Of a DNA stretch of 64,000 nucleotides, positions 21,830-33,381 are shown one piece after another. The translations under genes and the position numbers were made by a program. How positions within the stretch are numbered: the first letter of the stretch is position 1; every line of letters starts with the position of its first letter. The DNA comes from Panax quinquefolius (lineage: Eukaryota > Streptophyta > Magnoliopsida > Apiales > Araliaceae): the NCBI GenBank assembly GCA_020205615.1, contig CM035153.1:94206792-94270791 (forward strand). Direction: 5' to 3'. Under the pieces are notes generated by a model. It was not told where the DNA came from and ran no database searches. It saw only the letters and a program-made list of their open reading frames with translations.

Positions 21830-22490
21830 TTATTCCATTCTTTATTATTCATTGGAATAACTTTGTAAAAGTGGCATACCCTATACATAACTCGTATCAT
21901 GGCATACCCTATACTTGGTGAAATCCTTATGTTATTCCATTCTTATTTATTACATTGGAATAACTTTTGTATCATGCAGACATACCCTATACTTGGTGAA
22001 ATCCTTATGGTATTCCATTCTTTATTATTACATTGTAATAACCTCAGTATGCTGCGGTTTACCTAAACTTGGTGAAATGACCAAGATATGCGGTTTACCC
22101 AATACTTGGTGATCTTCTTCTTCATTATTCCATTCTTTATTATTATGTTGGAATAACTTTGTTTATCTAATACCGCATACTTGGTGAAATTCTTTTAGTA
22201 TTCCGTTCTTTATTATTACATCGAATATCCCGCTTTGTGTGAATTTTACGACTGGTTCCATATTTATTATTCCGCATTTATTATTCTATTGGAATATCCA
22301 TGCTCGTGTGTTTTACAGGACTGGTTAAAATCTTTATTATTTTGTCTTTATTATTACATTGGAATATCCGATGCGTGTGTTTTACACCGGACCTAGTTTT
22401 GTCTTTATTATTCTGTTGGAATAACCTGTCTATGCGAAGTACCGCATGCATGATGATTTCTTTTGTTATTCTATTCTTTATTATACTTAG
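21830..22490 (+). repeat. 70-100 base tandem repeats with inverted arms in S1 U5
   Basis: About nine units contain TATTCCA-TTCTTTATTATTA-N-TGGAATA, starting near 21,833, 21,931, 22,010, 22,124, 22,199, 22,267, 22,335, 22,393 and 22,466. In several of them ATACTTGGTGAAAT lies in the spacer. The outer TATTCCA/TGGAATA words are complementary and would close a stem around the T-rich middle. Confidence 0.8.
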
Positions 22491-24134
22491 TTGGTGAAAG
22501 TTTTGACTTCTATACTCTATGAAATTAGTAGAATATCCGTGATATTTGCTCTTCATCCAGTATCTTTTCATGGAAATATTCTTCTGAGCATTCTTGAATT
22601 TTACTCTACAAAGAAATATCATGTTGACAATTTGGACGTTATTGGTTCCTGGACAAATTAATTCTTGAACTTGTTTTATTGAATTCTTATATCATTGTCA
22701 TCATCCTCATGTTTATATTTTTTGAAAGTTATCGTGGGCTGTAGTGGTGCGTAGATGGACTTGGTATGATTATGACCGAGGATTATTCGGTGTAATCATG
22801 GTAGTAATGTTACAAATGATGTGGTAAAAGTACTCATCGTTGGTAGTAGTGCGTTGATGGATGATTGTTGGCATGATCATGACCATTGATGAATACACGA
22901 ATATCCTTGGCCCGTAGTGCATGGATAATTTGTGGTCGTGATACTAATGAATATCCTGGTAGTAGTGCGGGGATGATGTGGATTATTTATTAAAGCGAGT
23001 CCCAATGATAAAAGTGATGAAAAACCTTTTAAATCATAAAAGATAGTAGATTTTATTCTCTACTGACTCTTTTAATGGATTGCTTATTCACCGCAGATTA
23101 AACTTGATGTCTATTGTATTTTATCGGTTTAACATTGTTGAAGGCTAATGATAATTTATTCTGCATTATCTTAGTCATAATATTTCTTACTGGGCTAGTT
23201 GAGCTCACTCTTTCCTTCACTGTTCTCTTCTAGAAATGAGAATATAGCTGGGACGAGTCGGGGAACGGATTGACAGTTCAGATGATAACATTAGTAGTCC
23301 TGACTATTCTGTTAAATAGTGTGAAAATAAATGTAATGAGGGTTTAATTTGAGTTTGTATATTGTCTATGAGGACTCCATTGAGAATGGATATTGTCTAG
23401 AAGGCAATATTCTTGTTTAAACTCTCAGTTTATGTTTTGTCGTATTTTACACGACAGTTGTATAATTATGTTGTATTTGATTTATGTACCATGTATTTGG
23501 CGACTCAAGATGGGTGATGTATACCTATTTTGGGGGCGTCACATCTACTAAGAGTTGTTTCATTCAGATATGCTTATGATTAATCATTGCTGATTGCCAT
23601 GTTGAATTGTACTCTGTACATATTGCATGTATAAGTAATGTATGAAAGGCTGATCACCTTCATTACTAGTTGGTCCAGATATATTTGTTCATGTTAATAC
23701 TTGTTCAGTCAAAAGTTTGTTCATGCTAGTTCTCAATTATATTGATGAATTATAGCCAGCTTATTATGTAAACTCTTTCAATCATGATATATCCTTAAAT
23801 TGTATTTAAACTTGCTGGACAACTTTCATGCTCACCCTTGCTATATCATGATAAAACATTGCAGATAAAGACGAATGTTTCAGATACAGGAAAAGGTTAA
23901 TGCCAAGTTCAGCTTGGGATAAAATGTGCAGCTAATTTGTAATAGTATAGGTTGATAATAATGTTAGGTGTTAGATAGTTTATGAATTGTGTATAAGTTA
24001 AGGTTACTCAATTTTGGGGAATAGTGTGTAAAGGGTATTGTATAAACAATTTATGTTTATATCTTCCACAAATAGTAATAGAATGATTGAACCGAATCCG
24101 CGGTGATTTGGGACCCGGATTTGGGGCACTCACA

Positions 24135-26110
24135 GAATTCAAGAAGCAAGAAGGAGATTAAAGATTAACCAAGTGATTATCACGGGTAAGAACTTAAACT
24201 ATGAATCTCTTTCTCTTCCATTGTTAGAGAGGTGGGTAGTGGTAGAACATGTATACTAAGAAATGATAAGAATGATTAATTAATGGTCTTAAGCCGTTTA
24301 AGTCATGAATAAGTAATTCAAACTTAATTAAGTTATGAACTTATGAAGAGCTTATATGAAGTACTCATATGTCTACCTTAATAAGAGGGTATGATATAAA
24401 GAAGCAAGTATGGTGGTTAAAAGATTTAGACCATGTTAAATTATGAGAAATGAAAGTGTAAGTAGTTTATACTTTTATAAGTTACAAACTCACAAAGAAC
24501 AAGTAATAACTTATCATATAAATGAGTTAATAAAATATGTATGTTAAGATGTTAGTATGATGGATTGAATCCATTTGTAACGATGAACAAATTATAAGTA
24601 ATGAAGTTATGCCAGAATTCACACGATTAGACGATAATCGTCGAATTTGTAAAATTCTCGGAATGGAGGTCGAATTTTGATATTGAGCTTGGAAACAATA
24701 GTTTTCAATGGAGACAAGTCTTATTCGGCATTATAGAGTTGCAGACTCGAGAATGACCGAATTCCGATTTAGAGCGAAGAAACGAGCGTTGAACGTTAAC
24801 GAACATTTATCGTTTTCGTTAAAAATGGACTAATAGGTGAATTTTTAGTTAACAAAGTTAAATAGATAAAATTCTTGCATGAACATGTACATTATGTAAT
24901 TTGTGAACCGTAGGCTTTTGAAAGAGCCAATTCGAACTTATAACAAAGAAGTTATGCGTCCGGGAATTTCGCAAAATTAAAAGTCTGTAAAAATTTTCTA
25001 AGGCACAGAGTTGGCGTCGTGGCGCCAACCTAAGGCCAATTGGTGGCTATTGCCAAGCCTGATGTCACGACCTCACCGAAGTTTCGGCGTGACAATGGTA
25101 TAATGTCTTGAGGACAAGCGTCGTGTGCCGAGTCCGGAACCTTGACCACTGATGTTTCATCTTACTTGTAGCTTGGCTTAGAGGGAAGCAAGTTGCCGCC
25201 AAACGCATGATTTCTAAACTAAAGATAGTCATGAATGCTTATAAGCATAAAATGAATGTAAAGTGATTAATTTAAGTTAATTTACTTTAAAGAACTTAAA
25301 GAAACATCCTTACAAGATGTTAAAGAGCTTAAGTATTATCTTTGAAGGTCGACGAAAGATTAATTTGAGGTGAGAACAACGTATTGTACTAAGCTGGCTA
25401 TAGAAATTTATTGACCAAGTTAATAATGAGTCCAATGGTTTGCAATACCAATATGGGTCATGTAATTGATTAATGAACATAATAAAACCTTTCCTAAATC
25501 ACTTTTATAGTGATGACTTTAGGAATTTAATGTTGTTTAATGAATAATTAAACGAAGGACGTAAAATATAAGAAAGTGAAATGTATTTTATGATGATGAT
25601 GACTATAACGTTGAGAGTTACAACTAAAAGTTGTTAAGTAATACGTAAACGTGAACGGTATGCAATAATGGTACTTAACGTTCGAGTTTCAATTAATAAT
25701 GTAAGAACGTTAGTAAGCCGTGAGGAAGGATGATTAACTCAAAACGAGTTGTATTAATGAAATAATTTCAGTTAAGTTATAGAAGAGAAAGAAGTTGGTA
25801 AGAATAATATAATTGCAAGCCGGAACCAATAATAACAAATCTAATACATGATTAGATTGAGAAGAAGGGTAAGATTCATTAGGAATCATGTATGTTTATT
25901 CATGATGTAATGTGGTATGTTATGTGGTTATGTGTTGTAGAGAGGGTAAAGACTCAAAGGAAAAGTAATTTTACTGTAGCAGACGCTGAAGGCAAGTTTT
26001 TCTTTAACGCTTGTCTAACCTTCGTGTTAGCCAAGTTTTCTGTGATTCATGTTATGAGATGCATGAACTGGTTTACTAAAGGGCCGATGCCAGTTTTATC
26101 TCAGCTAGAC
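24135..26110 (+). mobile_element. Degenerate Tekay/Del-like LTR fragment, target of K1
   Basis: Non-coding sequence with the style of the K2 LTR: GAACGTTAACGAAC words, GGCGTCGTGGCGCC (25,013-25,027) comparable with the GTGGCGCC block of K2, and GAAGGCAAGTTT at 25,990 comparable with 11,702. I cannot place its ends. No gene. Confidence 0.4.
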
Positions 26111-26459
26111 TAATCTTGAAGAGTTGATTGATTTATTTACAATTCTATATATATAGAATTGATAACGCTATCCTACGCCAATTATTTGGTACGGATTCAA
26201 AGTAAGCCTGAGTATGAATAAACAAATGTATTTTTCATCGATTATTTGATGGGCACGCGAGGTTGCCAAAACTTAAACGTATATACATTTAATGAATGTA
26301 GTGTTGATCAACATAGAGTACTATAGGCTGATCACCTAGAAGTGCTTGTAAGATATGCCGAACTTACGGACTTAGTGCCGGGCTGTCCTTTTCAAAGAAA
26401 TTATGAATGCTCATGGTTAAATTAAATTAACTACTAAACCTCATTCTCCCAATATGTGA

Positions 26460-26499
<40 letters not shown>

Positions 26500-26636
26500 T
26501 CTTCATTCACACAAGATCATATATTTCACAATATATAACAAATATGTTTAATTACTCAATCTCAAAACTTTTCATAATAAGAATTTTAATTATTAAATTC
26601 TTATTTTAATGACTTATGAAAACTCGGGTTGTCACA
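26111..26636 (-). mobile_element. Start of a minus-oriented Tekay-like LTR
   Basis: On the minus strand TGTGACAACCCGAG starts at 26,636 and is preceded, at 26,655-26,637, by a PPT of the form CTTTTAAGGGGTGAAAGA. The LTR therefore extends leftward. Its far end is unclear and it may merge with the plus-like fragment. A (TA)n tract lies at 26,462-26,497. No gene. Confidence 0.5.
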
Positions 26637-26939
26637 TCTTTCACCCCTTAAAAGGAGTCCGTCCTCAGAATCAACGAAACATCCCTTACTCACTTTTCAC
26701 AAAATCTCTTTTCAAAATTTATCGTTGAACCACTCAACACACTATCTTAATATAGGTTTTATATTTCCTATTACATTTGATTTCACAACAAACTCTTATA
26801 CAATTGATTTCACAACCTTTGCTTAAACTCAATTATATTTGAGTATTATATGTTCTTTGATCTTCTCATTACCTTTTCTAAGAATATTATCATATACTCA
26901 ACTCATAAACACTCAGGATATTACATTCATCCCTTCTTC
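26637..26939 (-). mobile_element. K3: second minus-oriented LTR start and its polypurine tract
   Basis: On the minus strand TGTAATATCCTGAG starts at 26,925, preceded by GAAGAAGGGATGAA, a PPT. The sequence continues on the other side of A3 at 62,349 (minus strand: TTTCGAGGACGAAATTC), which is the usual sequence before a Tekay PPT. Only 289 bases of this LTR separate it from the next PPT at 26,655. Confidence 0.55.
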
Positions 26940-28585
26940 TAATAAGTAGGTTTTAAACCAACTCATTGGAATTTTTCTCAACTCAAGTATTTTTGGTATG
27001 TTTTTAGTGCTTTTTGTGTTTGTTTTATAGTGTGCATAGTTGGCACTCCTAAGGCATGGAAATGGCATGGTGAAGGCATGACAAGGCATGGTGATGGCTT
27101 AGCAATGGCATGGCATGTTGAGTAAAGGCTAGGATGGAGATTTGGAGCTGAACTAAAGCAATGGAAGAGGGTATTTGAAGTGATTAAGTAAAGAAGAAAG
27201 AAGTGAAGACCAAGCAGCAACAACACATGAGCAAGCACTACCAGTATGCAGAATTCAGCACTCGCGCGGCCACGCCCAACATAAAGCCAGACACGATGCG
27301 CCCTCACCATAAGCATACCAGATGCAAACAAGGCCAACACGTAGCCGCACTCAATTAGTAAAGGGACATGGCACGCCCGCACCAAGCACACGACATGCAA
27401 CACATTCAGCGTGCTTGCGCCTGAATTCCACTATAACATTGCACGGCCACGCCAGTCAAGCTTAAATTAAAAAGTTAACTTTACATTTTGTAATGCTGGA
27501 GCGTGTTTGCTATCTTTAGATATATTTGTTTGTTTAAAAAGATGTGGATCATCAGTTTTTATTACTACTTTTAGGGTTTGGAAATGTCTAGAGAAAATTC
27601 ATAGCATTTCTCTATTTCTTTGTGCTTGTCTCTCCAGATTATTGCTTGTAGATATTGGTTTTCATTTTGGTGACAATTGTGGACCTGAATTAGCTTAGAA
27701 TCAAACTTTAAAGCATGGTTCTATCAGATTTGAACCCTCATTTCCTTTATATCTCTTGCCTTCATTGTTTATTCTAATGTTTTGTTTAAATCCCATAATG
27801 GGTGTTGATTCAACCATGAACTAACTTCCATTATGGGATTCTAATGGAGTTTAATGTATAGTCCATACTTGTATGCCTATTTGTGAAGCTTGTGTGTTTA
27901 ATACTGGATTGCCTGACATGGTTGTGCTAAAATATTGAATGCTTGATCACCATTCACCCTAATTACTTGTATGGAATTAGAAAAGGAAGTATAAGTATAG
28001 ATTAGACCATGTTGGCATATGTTCATGAGACTTACATATGTTAGGTTTTGTGATTCATGACCTGAATAGGTATATACCGGTTCATCATGTGTAGTCATTA
28101 AAAGATCATGAGCTTAAATCATTATTGATTGTAATTCACATAGACATATAGTGGGTTAGGTAGTTTTGATGCTTACATGAATTCTATCATTTGTGGATTT
28201 TGTGTGATTTGGACATAGTACATTGAAAGATGGTTATGTTTCACTTTTGTGCTCTTGACTAGCTGTCCATATTAAATAATTAGGCATAACAAGAGGCGTG
28301 CATTTTGGATAAAGCATTAAATGACATTAGGATCCCATTTCTCTCCATTTTGATTCCCTTAATTTAGTAATTAGTATTTTTGTGCTAATAATTAAGTTAG
28401 ATATCAATTAACTTGTTGATTGATCGTTTGAGCATACAAAAATAATGATAAGGTTGTTGCATGCTAGTGTAGATTTATTCACCTTTCTCCGTTGGATCGA
28501 TACTTTATTACTCTGTACTACTTTTTGACTCGTGTATACTTGCATGAGATAGAGTCTATTTTGTTAAACTGAAATGGAGGCAACA
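26940..28585 (+). mobile_element. 5' LTR of A3
   Basis: It begins TAATAAGTAGG (the terminal TG mutated to TA) and ends GGCAACA. It matches 61,006-62,348. GC-rich CGCGGCCACGCC-type words lie at about 27,265-27,450. It is about 300 bases longer than the 3' LTR because 27,528-27,860 has no counterpart there. No gene. Confidence 0.85.
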
Positions 28586-28591
28586 AGTTTT

Positions 28592-28609
28592 TGGTGCCGT
28601 TGCCGGGGA
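28592..28609 (+). other. A3 primer-binding site
   Basis: TGGTGCCGTTGCCGGGGA six bases after the LTR end corresponds to the Athila-type PBS, complementary to the 3' end of tRNA-Asp, with one change from TGGCGCC. Confidence 0.8.
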
Positions 28610-28732
28610 AAGGCGTTTATTTTTATTACTATCATCATTAATTAAAGCTAGATTTGTTTGACTTGAAAAATCCTATTCTTATCTCATTTCTACTTTACTT
28701 TTGATTGTATTTCAGGTACTTGTGTACATTTT

Positions 28733-30175
28733 ATGCACAAACAATCGTCTAATCCTGCGTTGATACCTGGACATGATACTATCAATGGTAGAGCTTGGAG
28801 ATCGAGAGCACGTTAGAATACACAAGTAGATACTGAGACTTCATCATCCAATATGGAAGAAGAGCCTAGAGAAGAGCACATAGCCTCAAGGGATTATTCA
28901 ACGCCCAAGATTAATGAGTTGCAGTCAAGCATTGTAAGGCAAGCTATAGCAGCAAATACTTTCGAGATTAAGCCGGACACTATACAAATGGTACAAAATT
29001 CAGTTTAATTTGGGGGTGCTGCTACAGATGAACTGAATGAGAATTTATTGAGTTTTATAGAGATACGTGACACCTTTAAGTATAATGGGGTGTCAGAAGA
29101 TGCAATTAGGCTCAAACAATTTCCATTTTCTCTGAGGGATAAGGCTAGAAGTTGGTTCCATTCGTTGCCATCGGGGTGAATCACCACATGGGAGGACTTA
29201 GCACAGAATTTCTTAGCCAAATTTTTCCCATTGGCTAAGACAACAAAAATGAGGACTGTGATTTCCCAGTTTGAACAATAACATTGTGAAACACTATATG
29301 AAGCATGAGAACATTACAAAGAAATACTAAGGAAATGTCCCCATCATGGAATGCCAGATTGGATGGTTATAAATACTTTTTATAATGGATTGGGTTGGTA
29401 GTCTAGGCCAATAGTAGACTCTGTTGCAGGAGGAGCCTTATGGGACAAAAGTTATGAAGAAGCATATGATCTCATTGAGACTATGACAACCTAAAGTTGC
29501 GGGAATGTTAGAGGTTGATGCCATTACATAATTGTCAGCACAAATGGTAGCTATGGTGAAGAAGATTGATTCATTGGAAGAAAAAAAAAAGGTTAAGCCA
29601 GTTGATTATGTATGCGAGATATGTGCAGGGTCACATCAAACAGACCAGTGTGATATCAGTTCAAAATCAGCGCAATTCGTGAGCAACTACCAAAAGAACC
29701 AGAATCAGTTTCAGAATTCTTATAACCCCAACAACCGTAACCACCCCAATTTTAGCTAGAACAACAATCAAAACATGTAACAACAACAATAACCACAACA
29801 ATTTCAATCCCACTATCAATACCAACCACAACCATCTCACCAACAATATGCACCCAGACCACCTTACCCTCCTAGATTCCAACAACCACAACAATATTAT
29901 CCACCACTTGCACCACAACCAGAAAAGAAGTTAGAAATGGAGGAGATGATGCTCAAGTACATTGCAAATACGAAAGTTATGATAAAGCGCCAAGCTGTGG
30001 CTATAAACAATTTGGAAACTCAGATGGGCCAAATGGCCTATATGTAAAACAATAAACCACAAAGGACTTTGCCAAGTACTAAGGAAGCAAATCCAAGAAG
30101 GGAACGAAAGGGGCAATGTCAGGCTATTACACTAAGGTTAAAAAAATAGATTGCAGATGTACATGCCGGTGCGCC
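28733..30175 (+). pseudogene. gag: A3 gag (Athila capsid/nucleocapsid), broken and split by A1
   Basis: The ATG at 28,733 follows a splice-acceptor-like TTTCAG. Recognisable Athila Gag features in order are AANTFEIKPDTIQM, FPFSLRDKARSWFHSLPSG, ITTWEDLAQNFLAKFFP and a zinc knuckle CEICAGSHQTDQC near 29,611-29,650 (CX2CX3HX4C). A Q/N-rich tail follows. Stops include TAG after RSRAR, TAA in NSV*FGG, TGA after LPSG, TAA after FEQ and TAG near 29,400, with a frameshift near 29,490. The frame runs into the A1 insertion at 30,175 and continues at 54,190. Gag would package the element RNA. This copy cannot. Confidence 0.85.
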
Positions 30176-30418
30176 TGATAAGTGTATATTATATACATGA
30201 TTTCATATCTAATTCAGGCTTATTCGTTGCTATATTCTTGTGAACATGTGCATTTTTACTTGTTTTATGTTATTTTATGTGTAGATTGGTGGTTGCGGCA
30301 TTTAACGTATAATTGGTAGTATTCGGTGCGTTTGGAACTTAAATGGAGCATATTTGGAAGCAACTCAGTGTTGCAGCTAAGTCATTTAACAGGACATACC
30401 CCCGCTGGGGCGGGCAAA
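30176..30418 (+). mobile_element. First 243 bases of an A1 LTR
   Basis: Matches the start of the LTRs at 33,382, 43,552 and 52,629, through the GC-rich word CCCCCGCTGGGGCGGGC. It stops there and joins inverted LTR sequence. It carries the left target duplication. Confidence 0.85.
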
Positions 30419-32232
30419 AATCTAATTACGTACAACACGCAAGTATACGTGGTCAACAAGTAATAAAGTGATAAGTTGAGTATCGTTCCCACAGAGAATT
30501 AGTTAATAAAAATCACCAAGTACTAACCCGTAACCAACTCAATCTTATTTAAACAAATGAATTTAATGTTATAAATTAAAATATTTAACAAAACTAATTA
30601 CAACTAATTAAAAATCAGATTATGGAGACTTAAGATCACAACTTCACTTATTGCTTCATTTAAGTTAACACACTTCTTATCAATTATTCTCTATCCCGAA
30701 TTGTTAATCAAGAACACGAAAGTAGTATTAACCACCTCTCGATGCACTAATACCGTATTAACGTCAATCCACAATTAAGATAGAAATCCGTTAAACACCT
30801 TAATCAACTAACCCACTATATCTCTATGTGAATTACAATTGAAGATGGTTTAAGAACAAGTTCTCTATCCGATTACATGCGGTGTCAAGCATATCTCTAC
30901 CTTAACACTCATCAAGTTTAAGCTACTAACAAAATCCTGAACACATGCTATCATGACCAGATCTAAATCTATACTTCATCTCTCGAGTTCATATAGATTA
31001 TCACGGTAATTGATGGCCAATCAATTAAACAATTAAGTCCAAATCACAATAGACAATCCTCAAAATAGAACATAATAATTAATAGTGAAGCATATCAAAA
31101 TAAACTACACAATAAGATCCATTGTAATCTCAAACAAAGAATTAGTTCATTGAATTAAAACTAAGAATGCACAATTGAATACACATTAAAAGATAAGAAA
31201 AAGATTAGAGTAAAGAATTGAATCTGTTGTCAGCAAATCTCCATCTTCATCAAGCTCCTGCTCTTGATCTTCAATGGTCTTCAAGATGCTTCAATCTCCA
31301 AAACTATTTAGAACTAGTGTTTTGATCTAATTTACTCCAATCTAATCTAATGAAATCGTATTTCCCTTCTATTCTCCCTCATCTCTCTAATCTCTCTAAT
31401 CTAATGGAATGCTCTCTGCCCCCTCTAATACTTGTTATTCCCCTCATTTTATAAGCCTTTTTACATGTCTTTAAGTCCTCTTGGAAGTCCTTGAGTCAAT
31501 TGGATCGAAAACAATCCTTCCCCAACTCAAATTTGGCCAAAAACTACTTCTTTTATGCGCACCCCCGCCCCAGTGGGGGTCTAGGCTTGTCAAGGGCCCG
31601 CCCCGATGGGCTATAGTACTGTTTTCCAGCTGGTACCCCCACCCCAGCTGGGGTTTTACTAAGGAAAAGCCCGCCCCGGGGGGAATAATTTTTCTATCAC
31701 AGTATCCTCTAGTAAAACGGTGATAACCATTGATTCGGAAGGAGTTACAGGGCCTGCCACTAATCAAATCGAAGATACCGACGAGCTCTACAACTTTCAT
31801 TCTTTGAGGATTGACAGATTCTGGCCGGAGGAAGGTTGAAATTGAGATGGAAGTGACTTCTATGAAAATGACTAACCAAAAAAGCGAAGTTCGACATCCG
31901 ATGATACAAAGGTCATAACTCTTGCATCCGAACTCCGATTGGAATGATTCAAGATGTTCTAAAAAGCTACGAAGACGCTCTACAATGTAAGCTAAGTTCC
32001 AAACAAAGAACATGAAGTAAACATGAAAGCCCAAATGATGCCCGAATTGCTTTTCTTTGCAGTTTCTTTGCATTTTCCTTGCTTTTCCTTACCAATAGTC
32101 GCTCACACTGCTCCCAAATGTATAACCTACAAAATGAACACAAAATGCATAAAAAGTAACTAAGACACATGAATATAAGCAACTAATTCAAGTAAAAGAT
32201 ACCAGATAAGTGTATATAAAATCCACTTATCA
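30419..32232 (-). mobile_element. A4: inverted Athila LTR, relative of A1
   Basis: On the minus strand it begins TGATAAGTGGATTTTATATA at 32,232, after the PPT AAGTTTGGGGGTATT. It ends with the CGTATACTTGCGTGTTG word found before the end of A1 LTRs. Its last about 800 bases match the A1 LTR in inverted orientation, whereas its first half is different. GC-rich CCCGCCCC..GGGG clusters lie at 31,555-31,690. A 200-codon minus frame inside it has no recognisable domain and I do not call it a gene. Confidence 0.75.
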
Positions 32233-33381
32233 AATACCCCCAAACTTAAACCGTTGCTTGTCCCCAAGCAACACAACATAATGCAATGCAATGAAATGAA
32301 ATGCAACTAATCTATATGCCTATGAATCCAGCAGTATTTGATAGAATCAAATCTATTCACTCAGCCTTAGAGAAATCAAGTAAACATGATAATACATCAT
32401 ATCAAAACCAATCAACAATTTCCTAGTCAATCATCAAATCTTAAACTGTTATCACTGATATAGTGCGTGTGTGCTCCACAACCATGCTAATTGATATAAA
32501 ATCAAATTTAACACATAACAAGTCTCTTCGAAGGAGTCATCCAGTGTAAACTCAAGAAATCCAAAAATAAGCTAGATCCAACTAAAATCAAACAATTACC
32601 AATATCGAGGGTTAACATGGGATACTTATGCTTTATGTTTCATCAACTGTGGCTTTTTTCTTTTCTTTCCCATTTTATTCTCTTTTTTTTTCTTTTTTTT
32701 GGTTTATATACACATAGCTATGCAATGTCTTATTCCCTTAGGCTTTTCAATGCTACCTTAACGAGCTTTCGACCAACGACTCCCAGACCATTAAGACCTT
32801 AGGGCGCTAGGTGTAAAGACAATCCCCTCGGGCTTACCTACTCAAGTAACAAAGGCCACAAAACTAGACAAGCACACTACGGTATTTATTCATACTTTTT
32901 TTTCTCTTTTTTTTATAGCTTATATATCTTAGATATTCCCCGAAACTTAGGTTCTTGTCTAACTTTAGCCATCACTACTTGTTCTTGTCATTCTTTCATT
33001 CAAACTAGCATTATCCTTTAGAATCCCATTATGTATCAATTTAAACTTATTTAGTCAACAAAGTTGTTTTTACTGTGCTAACCTTGATTATAACAGTTTC
33101 AAACAGAAAAAGATTTAATTCCTAACAAGAAATCACATCAAAGCTCTAATAGTTTGTACTATACTTGTCTACTCAATCCCAATCTCATCATTTGCCAAAA
33201 TAAACTGAACTATCTAACAGCTGGAATCATATAAGATGAACATAGTAACTAACTATTATTTTTGAATTTTTGATTTGATTTTTTTTTAATAATAAACCTA
33301 AACTAAATTAACAACATATGCAAAATAATATAACATAAATATGAAACTACACATGCAATAATGAACTAAACTAAACTATTT
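32233..33381 (-). mobile_element. A4 3' internal region, inverted and non-coding
   Basis: Minus-strand sequence upstream of the A4 PPT, with the typical Athila wording (GCTTGGGGACAAGCAACGG, then AAGTTTGGGGG). Bases about 32,700-32,890 are the inverted match of 42,880-43,070, which lies in the same place in A1. Poly-T runs occur at 32,680-32,700 and 32,897-32,916. The rest of A4 is absent. Confidence 0.7.

Larger units (their letters stand above)
20207..23543 (+). mobile_element. S1: solo LTR (Ty3/gypsy-type) nested in the K1 3' LTR
   Basis: It has TG..CA ends (TGTGAGACCCCAG..GGGCGTCACA) and 5-base duplications TCTAC at 20,202-20,206 and 23,544-23,548. The uninterrupted K1 5' LTR shows the empty site near 14,574. 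There is no PBS, PPT or gag-pol, so it is a solo LTR of 3.3 kb, left by recombination between the two LTRs of a full element. TATAAATA at 21,661-21,668 is the likely promoter, followed by a GA-rich leader (21,710-21,750). The family is not identified. Confidence 0.85.
16953..24134 (+). mobile_element. 3' LTR of K1, interrupted by solo LTR S1
   Basis: It starts TGTGACAACCCGAG after the PPT and ends GGCACTCACA. Without S1 it is about 3.8 kb. Compared with the 5' LTR it has the extra first 1.1 kb, which contains the telomere-like motifs. The parallel AT-rich block is at 19,140-19,860. The LTR end GATTTGGGACCCGGATTTGG matches that before 15,158. Sequence after 24,134 belongs to the target. No gene is seen. 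Confidence 0.75.

Noticed and set aside
21830..22490. CRISPR-like array of spaced repeats
   Set aside because: Repeats are degenerate, spacers are themselves repeated and the setting is a plant LTR.
26978..27403. 141-codon minus-strand frame, with a similar one near 61,266-61,484
   Set aside because: Inside A3 LTRs, differs by frame-breaking changes between the two, and has no domain.
28592..28609. tRNA gene
   Set aside because: Only 18 bases complementary to a tRNA 3' end. No cloverleaf around it; it is a primer-binding site.
29667..29918. Leucine- and tryptophan-rich, membrane-like minus-strand frame
   Set aside because: Antisense shadow of the Q/N-rich tail of A3 gag (CAA/AAC repeats read backward).
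31471..32073. 200-codon minus-strand frame
   Set aside because: It lies inside the A4 LTR, has no recognisable domain and includes the GC-rich palindromes.
32617..32802. Hydrophobic small protein candidate
   Set aside because: Made by poly-T runs in the A4 3' region. No conservation as a frame in A1.
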